Of a stretch of DNA of 9,627 nt, positions 1 through 5,958 are shown piece by piece. The translations under genes and the position numbers were made by a program. A model generated the notes under the pieces. That model saw only the letters and a program-made list of their open reading frames with translations. It was not told the origin of the DNA and searched no databases. Source of the DNA: an uncultured Clostridia bacterium. GTDB taxonomy: Bacteria; Bacillota; Clostridia; UMGS1810. How positions within the stretch are numbered: position 1 is the first letter of the stretch; each line of letters begins with the position of its first letter. The DNA is taken from assembly GCA_937959315.1 (NCBI GenBank), contig CALGRC010000078.1, forward strand, positions 1 to 9,627, written 5' to 3'.

Positions 1-155
1 ACCCCAGGAAAATTGCTGCCCACCCCCATCACCACCACGTACTCAAATATTACGGTTGCCTTAAAAACCCCCGCGCCAATTAAAACGGCAAGAATCAGCG
101 CAGCTATCCCAATCCGCTTGATTTTCCGCCCAAACGCCGCATCATTATATTCCAA
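1..155 (-). CDS. N-terminus of an unrecognised single-pass membrane protein (partial, cut by the left edge)
   Basis: Seen: after the ftsY stop, the minus strand stays open to the window edge for 51 codons, starting MEYNDAAFGRKIKRIG. The start is a TTG; no other plausible start codon lies between the ftsY stop and this point, and an AAGGGGG ribosome binding site sits 8 nt upstream. Residues 1-14 are charged and polar with several Lys/Arg. Residues 15-30 (IGIAALILAVLIGAGV) form a hydrophobic helix, followed by FKATVIFEYVVV and a Gly-rich stretch. This looks like an N-in membrane anchor or uncleaved signal. The gap to ftsY is 15 bp and no terminator separates them, so co-transcription with smc-ftsY is likely (inference). 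Many Firmicutes have ylxM-ffh after ftsY; this start resembles neither. I do not recognise the family, and the rest of the protein lies outside the window. Confidence 0.6.
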   Translation of the reverse strand, partial: MEYNDAAFGRKIKRIGIAALILAVLIGAGVFKATVIFEYVVVMGVGSNFPG

Positions 156-163
156 CCAAACCG

Positions 164-170
164 CCCCCTT
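164..170 (-). promoter_or_regulatory. Ribosome binding site deciding a TTG start
   Basis: AAGGGGG on the minus strand begins immediately after the ftsY TAG stop and ends 8 nt before the TTG at 155-153. It is a good match to the anti-Shine-Dalgarno pairing region. It is the main reason to call a separate gene here rather than untranslated sequence after ftsY. Confidence 0.6.
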
Positions 171-1322
171 CTATTCGCCGAACAGTGCAGCAGTAAAAGC
201 CGCCGCATCGAATGTCTGCAAATCGTCAATCCCTTCGCCGACACCTATGAATTTTACCGGGATACCCAGTTCCTGCCCAATGGCTATCACAATACCCCCT
301 TTGGCAGTACCGTCCAGCTTCGTGAGCACAATCCCAGATATATCCGCCGCCTCTTGAAACAGCTTGGCCTGGTTCACCGCGTTCTGTCCCGTGGTCGCAT
401 CCAGTACCAGCAGCACTTCGCGGGAACTGTCCGGCAGTTCCCGCGCAATAACGCGGTATATTTTGTGAAGCTCATCCATCAGGTTTTTCTTGTTATGCAG
501 CCGGCCGGCGGTATCTAAAATCACCACATCCGCACCGCGGGATTTTGCCGCCGCTATTGTATCAAAGACGACTGCAGCCGGGTCAGCCCCTTCCTGATGG
601 CTGATGATATCCACGCCGGTACGGCCCGCCCATACTTTAAGCTGTTCTGCAGCCGCCGCACGGAACGTATCTCCTGCACCCAGAATCACTTTGTTCCCTT
701 CCGACCGGAACCGCGCAGCAAGCTTGCCAATGGTAGTGGTTTTCCCAACGCCGTTGACGCCAATCACCATAACCACTGCCGGTTTACCGTCCAATTTTAA
801 CGTGTGATCCTGTGCAGACAAAATATCAGAAACAATTTCCTGAATCAGGACGCGAACCCCGCTGCTGTCAGTTATCTTACGTTCCTTGGCCAGGGTGCGC
901 AGCCGGTCAATGATATATAATGATGTGTCAACCCCGACATCTGCCATAATCAGCGCTTCTTCCAGTTCCTCAAACAGTTCCTCATCCACCTTTTGAAAGG
1001 CTTTGAGCACCGCATCCATTTTCCCTCCCAGCGAACCCCGCGTTTTCGCAAGGCCTGCCTTCAGCCGCGCAAAAAAGCCTCCGCCGTCTGGATTATCTGC
1101 CATTTCTTCCGCTGCCGGCGCAGGTTCCGTCCCCCCCGGCGGCTGATGATCCAATTCTTTGATGGTTCCGGCCTCTTCCGGTTCTGTCGGCGGCTCTGTA
1201 TATAACGGCTGTTCAGCAGTGCCTTCCCGTACTCCGGCCGCCTCTTCATCCGCAGGTACTTCCTGCTGCGCTTCCATTGGTTCTTCCGGTTCTTTCTTTT
1301 TTTTAAAAAATCCCTTAAACAT
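171..1322 (-). CDS. ftsY: Signal recognition particle receptor FtsY
   Basis: FtsY is the SRP receptor GTPase at the inner face of the membrane. It pairs with Ffh-bound ribosomes and hands nascent membrane proteins to SecYEG. The protein has 383 residues. The N-terminus MFKGFFKKKK is a basic membrane-binding start, followed by an acidic, Glu/Pro/Ala-rich A domain to about residue 80. FFARLKAGLAKTRG (83-96) matches the amphipathic helix that begins the N domain. The G domain shows GVNGVGKT (188-195, P-loop), DTFRAA (218-223), DTAGR (270-274), TKLD (334-337) and GVGEGIDDL (360-368), and the protein ends with the usual FDAAAFTAALFGE. All nucleotide-binding motifs are intact. The ATG overlaps the smc stop by 8 bp (ATGTTTAA), and a GGAGG lies 6 nt upstream inside smc, so translation is probably coupled to smc. 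Identity is secure. Confidence 0.97.
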   Translation of the reverse strand: MFKGFFKKKKEPEEPMEAQQEVPADEEAAGVREGTAEQPLYTEPPTEPEEAGTIKELDHQPPGGTEPAPAAEEMADNPDGGGFFARLKAGLAKTRGSLGGKMDAVLKAFQKVDEELFEELEEALIMADVGVDTSLYIIDRLRTLAKERKITDSSGVRVLIQEIVSDILSAQDHTLKLDGKPAVVMVIGVNGVGKTTTIGKLAARFRSEGNKVILGAGDTFRAAAAEQLKVWAGRTGVDIISHQEGADPAAVVFDTIAAAKSRGADVVILDTAGRLHNKKNLMDELHKIYRVIARELPDSSREVLLVLDATTGQNAVNQAKLFQEAADISGIVLTKLDGTAKGGIVIAIGQELGIPVKFIGVGEGIDDLQTFDAAAFTAALFGE

Positions 1323-4300
1323 GATGACCCTCCAAGTCCTCGAATTTCAGTTTTAGCAGCTTTGACACGCCTTTTTCCTGCATCGTGACGCCATATAGGA
1401 TATCGGCGGCCTCCATAGTGCCGCGGCGGTGCGTCACGACAATAAACTGCGTTTTTTGACTGTATTTGCGCACATAATCAGCAAACCTATACACATTGAC
1501 GTCATCCAATGCCGCTTCCACCTCGTCCAAAATACAAAAAGGTGTTGGCCGCACCTCCAGCACTGCAAATAGCAGCGCAATAGCTGCAAACGCACGCTCG
1601 CCGCCCGATAAAGCCATCAGGTTTTGGAGCTTTTTCCCCGGCGGCTGCACTTCAATTTCAATCCCACTTTCCAGCACATGCTGCGGGTCTGTCAACCGCA
1701 GTTTCCCGCTCCCCCCGCCAAACAACTGCTGAAATACGGCGTGAAACCGTTCCTGGATGATACCAAAACTCTTTTGGAACTGTTCGACCATCACCGACTG
1801 CATTTGGGAAATGATACCTTCCAGCTTCCGCTTGGTATCTTCCAAATCCTGCCGCTGCCCGGCCATAAAATCATATTTTTCCCGCACTGCCCGGTACTCG
1901 TCAATGGCGTCTAAGTTGATATTGCCCAGCGATTTCATCTGCCCGCGCAGCGACGCGGCCTCTTTTGCCGCACTTGTAATTGAAATATTTTCCATCCGGT
2001 AAGGGATGGCCGTTGAATAGGTCAATTCATAATCATCCCATATGCGGCTGATAATCTGTTCCATATCCGATTCGGTTTTTTCGTTTTTATGTTCCAGCCG
2101 CGCAACTTCCTGCTGCAATAGATAGATGCTTTCCTGTATATCCCGCGCCGCTTTTTGGTGCGCTTTGTACGCTTCTTCGTCCGCAGCATAAGCAGCCTCA
2201 GACTGCTCAATTTCCTTAGAAAGCGCAGCCGCGCCGTCCTTGGTATTTGCCGCCTGCTGATAAATGGATTGTATTTCCTGTTCCAGCGCCGCATTGGCCT
2301 TTTGCAGTCCCGCCGCCTGCCGCTGTTTTTCTTCCCGTTCTTTGATATTCCGGGCACGGTTTTCCAAAACAGCCTTGTGCTGTTCCTCTGCTATCAGGAT
2401 ATCCTTTTTTAAATCATTATAAACCATTTGCTGTCCTGTCATCGTGCGGGATACCGTATCCTTCTCCGCCAACAGGGCGTCCAGCGCTGCCTGCTGCTGC
2501 GTAATGGCCGCGCGCACTTGTGTAATCTGTTCTTCGCGCACAGCAATCTGCTTCTGATGCGCTTCCCGCTGTTGTGCAATATCATCCTGTTCCCGGCCAA
2601 TCCCTCCCTGTTCACGAAAGAGTGCGTCAAGGCTTTGCTTTAAAGATTCCAGCGTTGCCCTGCCATGCTCCAATTCCGCTAAAAGCCGCACCTGCTCATG
2701 CGAACAGGCAGATACGCCGTCGTCACATATCTGTTTTTGCCCGGCTATCTCTTGTATTTTCTGATGCATGGCATCAATCTCGCCGTCATAACTGTCCAGT
2801 TCTTTTTTCAAAGCGGCCAATTCGCCATGTAACCGTTCTATTTCCTTGGAACGGCTGAGCAGCTGCTGGTTTTCCCGGATACTTCCGCCTGTCATAGAAC
2901 CGCCGGCGTTGACCACTTCGCCGGAAAGGGTGACAATCCGGTACCAGTAGCCGGTTTTTCGCGCAATGGAAACGGCATGGTCAATGCTATCCGCCACCAC
3001 CACGCGGCCCAATAGCTGGCGGAATACCCCTTCATATTTGGGATCGTACCCAATCAATTCGCTGGCAAGCCCCAGATACCCCGCCTCGGCTGCGGGCGGT
3101 TTATCAAGCAGGCTGCCGCGTACGGTGGAAAGCGGCAAAAACGTTGCCCGGCCCAGCCGGTTTTGCTTTAAATAAGAAATACAGGACTTGGCGTCTTCCT
3201 CGGTATCCACCACCACATTTTGTATAGCACTGCCCAAGGCGATTTCAATGGCGGTTACATATGGGCCCTCTACCGTCAAAAGCTTGGATACCGCTCCATG
3301 AACACCGCGGAACCCCTGTTTCAAAACCGATTTGACACTTTTATAATACCCTTCATACCCTTTTTCCAACTCTTCTAAAATCTTTTTACGGGACTGTTTC
3401 TCATTATACTTGGTAATGCGCTGGTTCTGTTCTATTTTTGTGCGCTCCATCTGAGCAGAGATTGTTTGATATGAGGCTTTTAATTCGTCCAATGTATGTA
3501 GAAATGCCTCTTTCTTGCCGTTAACTTCCGCAGACTCTGCCTCCAAAGCCCGGATTTTCTGCTCCTGTCTGGAAATTTGCTCCTTTTTTTCTTCCAAACC
3601 GGCCGCGATGGTATCTTTACGTTCTGCAAAGCTACGCGCCAATGCCTCCAGCGCCGAAAGTTTTGCGCGGTACTCCCCTGCTTCGCCCAACAGTTCTACA
3701 ATATCGCCCTTTTTTTCTTCAATTTCTGATTGGACTACAGACGCCTTTTGTTCCAAGGCCTGCGCCTCTGCGCGCAACTGCTCCAAACCAGCCGCCTGTT
3801 CCCCGCCGTCCAGCCGCTGCCTGGCCATCTGTTCAGACAAGGCCCGCGCCGTCTCATCCGCCGCAGTTATCCGGCCGGAAAGTTCATCGGACTCGGCCGT
3901 TAGCCTTTCCAGATCCCCACAATTGTGTTCTATGTTATTTTTGAGCAGTTCTATCCGCCCGTGCAGGCTGCCGCTGTTTTTTTCCAGCTCAAAAAGCTGC
4001 TCCCGCTTGGCATTGGTAGCATCAAGCAACTGCCGCAATGCAGCCTCCATCTGTTCTGCCCGCATATCATGCTGCCGCGCCTTTTCCTTTTCGCCGTTTA
4101 GCTGCGCAAAGGTATCGGCATAGGCCTGCTTGCCTTTCTCCAACGCACTGCGCTGGCTGTCAATATTATGCAAAGCAATGCTGATATCCAAGCCTTTAAA
4201 CCGTTCGCGCAAATTCAAATATTGGCGTGCTTTTTGAGATTGGGCTTCCAGCGGGCCGAGCTGTTCCTCCATGGCAGAGAGCAGGTCGCGGATACGCACC

Positions 4301-4863
4301 AAATTTTCCTCCGTCTGGGCCAGCTTGCGTTCCGATTCATTTTTCCGGTATTTATATTTGGTAATCCCGGCCGCTTCTTCAAATATATGCCGCCGGTCTT
4401 CTGACTTTGACGACAAAATTTCATCAATTTTGCCCTGTCCAATCATCGAATACCCTTCCCGCCCCAAACCGGTATCCATAAACAGCTCGTGGACATCCTT
4501 GAGCCGGCAGGAAGTATGGTTGATGGCATATTCCCCCTCGCCGCTGCGGTGTACCCGGCGGGTAACACGTACCTCGTCGGCATCCACCGGGAAAATGCGG
4601 TCAGTATTGTCCAGCACAATGGATACCTGTGCAAATCCCAGCGGGTTCCGCTTGGCGGTACCTGCAAAAATAACATCCTGCATGCTCCCGCCGCGCAAAG
4701 TTTTGGCGCTCTGTTCGCCCAACACCCAACGGATAGCATCTGAAACATTGCTCTTGCCGCTGCCGTTCGGCCCTACAATCGCTGTAATGCCGCTGCCAAA
4801 TTCCAATTCAATTTTATCAGCAAAGGACTTAAACCCCTGAATTTCTATCCCTTTTAAAAGCAC
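1315..4863 (-). CDS. smc: Chromosome partition/condensin ATPase Smc
   Basis: Smc forms the ATP-driven condensin ring, with ScpA and ScpB, that compacts and segregates the chromosome. From the GTG start it has 1182 residues, close to the usual bacterial length near 1190. Visible in order: conserved start LLKGIEIQGFKSFADK; Walker A GPNGSGKS (31-38); the head motif GYSMIGQGKIDEIL; a long Glu/Gln/Lys/Ala-rich coiled coil; a hinge at about 500-660 ending in GEVVNAGGSMTGGS; a returning coiled coil; LGNINLDAIDEY; signature LSGGE (1085-1089); and Walker B CILDEVEAALDD with catalytic Asp1113-Glu1114. Start choice: the frame stays open to a TTG at 4878, giving five extra residues (MGWRG), but family members begin at M-x-L-K-G. 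The GTG at 4863 has a GGGGTGG 6 nt upstream, and the predicted transcript begins only about 13 nt before the TTG. It overlaps ftsY by 8 bp. No frame damage or missing motif was seen. Confidence 0.97.
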   Translation of the reverse strand: MLLKGIEIQGFKSFADKIELEFGSGITAIVGPNGSGKSNVSDAIRWVLGEQSAKTLRGGSMQDVIFAGTAKRNPLGFAQVSIVLDNTDRIFPVDADEVRVTRRVHRSGEGEYAINHTSCRLKDVHELFMDTGLGREGYSMIGQGKIDEILSSKSEDRRHIFEEAAGITKYKYRKNESERKLAQTEENLVRIRDLLSAMEEQLGPLEAQSQKARQYLNLRERFKGLDISIALHNIDSQRSALEKGKQAYADTFAQLNGEKEKARQHDMRAEQMEAALRQLLDATNAKREQLFELEKNSGSLHGRIELLKNNIEHNCGDLERLTAESDELSGRITAADETARALSEQMARQRLDGGEQAAGLEQLRAEAQALEQKASVVQSEIEEKKGDIVELLGEAGEYRAKLSALEALARSFAERKDTIAAGLEEKKEQISRQEQKIRALEAESAEVNGKKEAFLHTLDELKASYQTISAQMERTKIEQNQRITKYNEKQSRKKILEELEKGYEGYYKSVKSVLKQGFRGVHGAVSKLLTVEGPYVTAIEIALGSAIQNVVVDTEEDAKSCISYLKQNRLGRATFLPLSTVRGSLLDKPPAAEAGYLGLASELIGYDPKYEGVFRQLLGRVVVADSIDHAVSIARKTGYWYRIVTLSGEVVNAGGSMTGGSIRENQQLLSRSKEIERLHGELAALKKELDSYDGEIDAMHQKIQEIAGQKQICDDGVSACSHEQVRLLAELEHGRATLESLKQSLDALFREQGGIGREQDDIAQQREAHQKQIAVREEQITQVRAAITQQQAALDALLAEKDTVSRTMTGQQMVYNDLKKDILIAEEQHKAVLENRARNIKEREEKQRQAAGLQKANAALEQEIQSIYQQAANTKDGAAALSKEIEQSEAAYAADEEAYKAHQKAARDIQESIYLLQQEVARLEHKNEKTESDMEQIISRIWDDYELTYSTAIPYRMENISITSAAKEAASLRGQMKSLGNINLDAIDEYRAVREKYDFMAGQRQDLEDTKRKLEGIISQMQSVMVEQFQKSFGIIQERFHAVFQQLFGGGSGKLRLTDPQHVLESGIEIEVQPPGKKLQNLMALSGGERAFAAIALLFAVLEVRPTPFCILDEVEAALDDVNVYRFADYVRKYSQKTQFIVVTHRRGTMEAADILYGVTMQEKGVSKLLKLKFEDLEGHHV
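1328..1333 (-). promoter_or_regulatory. ftsY ribosome binding site inside the 3' end of smc
   Basis: GGAGGG on the minus strand, with GGAGG ending 6 nt before the ftsY ATG at 1322. It lies within the last sense codons of smc (those for Glu-Gly near the C-terminus). This fixes the ftsY start and supports translational coupling of ftsY to smc. Confidence 0.75.
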
Positions 4864-4869
4864 ACCACG

Positions 4870-4876
4870 CCACCCC
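4870..4876 (-). promoter_or_regulatory. smc ribosome binding site supporting the GTG start
   Basis: GGGGTGG on the minus strand lies 6 nt before the GTG at 4863. It can pair with the anti-Shine-Dalgarno region using G-U wobble and is G-rich rather than a textbook GGAGG. It overlaps the alternative TTG start (4878-4876), which argues against that start. Confidence 0.55.
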
Positions 4877-4897
4877 AAACCAACCTATTCTTTTCCT

Positions 4898-4926
4898 ATT
4901 GTAGCAAACAATCAGCCAATTGGCAA
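4898..4926 (-). promoter_or_regulatory. Predicted SigA-type promoter for smc-ftsY
   Basis: Minus strand: -35 TTGCCA at 4926-4921 (five of six consensus bases), a spacer of exactly 17 bp, and -10 TACAAT at 4903-4898 preceded by TGC, an extended -10 (TGn). The -35 lies in the last codons of the radical SAM gene and the -10 in the 48 bp gap before smc. The predicted transcript start is near 4891, leaving a leader of about 28 nt to the GTG. It would let smc-ftsY be transcribed independently of the upstream esterase-GTPase-radical SAM genes. This is prediction from sequence only. Confidence 0.65.
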
Positions 4927-5946
4927 CAGATGTCTTTCATTTTGAAAGGCAACCGTTAAATTTCCATCGTCCACAGAAATATCTCGGAACACCTTTAACC
5001 GTACGCCATACTGCCGCAGTAAATAGCATGCGTTCTCCCGTTTATGGCCAACTGCACAGGAAACATCCTGCGGCCGGACCCACACAACCAGCTCCCCGCT
5101 TTTGGCAAAGCCCCGTTTTACCGCCTTTTCCAACGCAGAACGGAACAACCGGCCCTTTGCCAATTCGCGCAAAGCGGGATGGTATGGGCCAATGGCAGTT
5201 TCTGCGTTGACCCCGTCTGTCGTCTGCAAGCCAACGCGGATCACAGGAATGCCAGCCTGTTGGAACATTGCCAATAAAACTGCACATTGTTCTACCGCCT
5301 CTTCTACGGTCAGCGGTGTATATTCCCCAGTCAGGTACCAGTTATACAGCGTAGTCCCCGGCAATACCAGCGCCGGATAAATCCGTACGCAATCCGGCCG
5401 CAGGGAAATCAAATCCCGCGCGGTCTGCACAGATTTCTCAGCCGTATCGCCGGGAAGGCCTACCATCATTTGCAATCCCAATGAAATGCCGGCAGCTTGA
5501 ATGGCTGCCGCGGCTTTCAAAACAGCCTGCCGCCCATGCCCGCGGCCCGACAGATACAAAACCGCCTCATCAGTAGACTGCACGCCAAGTTCTACCATCG
5601 AAACGCCATAACGCTTCAAGCGTTCTAAAACCAAACCGTCTATATAATCAGGCCGGGTAGAGCACCGGATTCCATCAATGCGGCCATCCGCCAGAAAAAC
5701 ATATGCCGCTCCTAAAAGTTCTTCCTGCAATGCACCGTCAATACCTGTAAAGCTGCCGCCGAAAAATGCTGCCTCGATATGGGTCTGCCCGGGCCGGATG
5801 GTTTCCAAATGCTGTGTAACCAGCCGCGTCACATCTGCGGCACGCACAGTGTCGTCCGCACCGGTAATCACATGCTGGTTACAGAATACACAATTGTGCG
5901 GGCAACCCCTATGCGGAACAAAAATCGGAATATGACAATAACGCAT
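4912..5946 (-). CDS. Stand-alone Elp3-like radical SAM protein, function unknown
   Basis: This 344-residue protein has a radical SAM core. The cluster-binding motif is CPHNCVFC (Cys15, Cys19, Cys22; a CX3CX2C spacing), followed by FFGGSFTGID (61-70, the GGSF element beside SAM), CSTRPD (95-100), VELGVQS (118-124), GLQMMVGLPG (157-166) and RIYPALVLPGTTL (188-200). These are shared with the Elp3/YhcC-like branch of radical SAM enzymes. The acetyltransferase (GNAT) domain of true Elp3, which makes tRNA wobble-uridine modifications, is absent: only about 140 residues follow the core. Clostridia commonly annotate such short proteins as 'elongator protein 3' next to smc; the substrate is not known to me. 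The ATG has a strong GGGAGGGG 4 nt upstream, which runs right up to the stop codon of the GTPase gene, 12 bp away. Family assignment is firm; reaction and substrate are open. Confidence 0.9.
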   Translation of the reverse strand: MRYCHIPIFVPHRGCPHNCVFCNQHVITGADDTVRAADVTRLVTQHLETIRPGQTHIEAAFFGGSFTGIDGALQEELLGAAYVFLADGRIDGIRCSTRPDYIDGLVLERLKRYGVSMVELGVQSTDEAVLYLSGRGHGRQAVLKAAAAIQAAGISLGLQMMVGLPGDTAEKSVQTARDLISLRPDCVRIYPALVLPGTTLYNWYLTGEYTPLTVEEAVEQCAVLLAMFQQAGIPVIRVGLQTTDGVNAETAIGPYHPALRELAKGRLFRSALEKAVKRGFAKSGELVVWVRPQDVSCAVGHKRENACYLLRQYGVRLKVFRDISVDDGNLTVAFQNERHLLPIG

Positions 5947-5958
5947 GGCGCCCCTCCC

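Noticed and set aside
3515..4123. A 202-codon open frame on the plus strand, rich in Ser, Ala, Arg and Cys
   Set aside because: It lies antisense to the Smc coiled coil. The composition is the mirror of Glu/Gln/Ala/Lys codons and there is no domain signal, so it is a shadow frame.
4271..4840. A 189-codon open frame on the plus strand
   Set aside because: It is antisense to the highly conserved Smc ATPase head; the openness follows from codon bias on the other strand.
4864..4878. TTG at 4878 as the smc start (adds MGWRG)
   Set aside because: The family N-terminus fits the GTG at 4863, the ribosome binding site overlaps the TTG, and the predicted transcript start leaves too little leader for the TTG.
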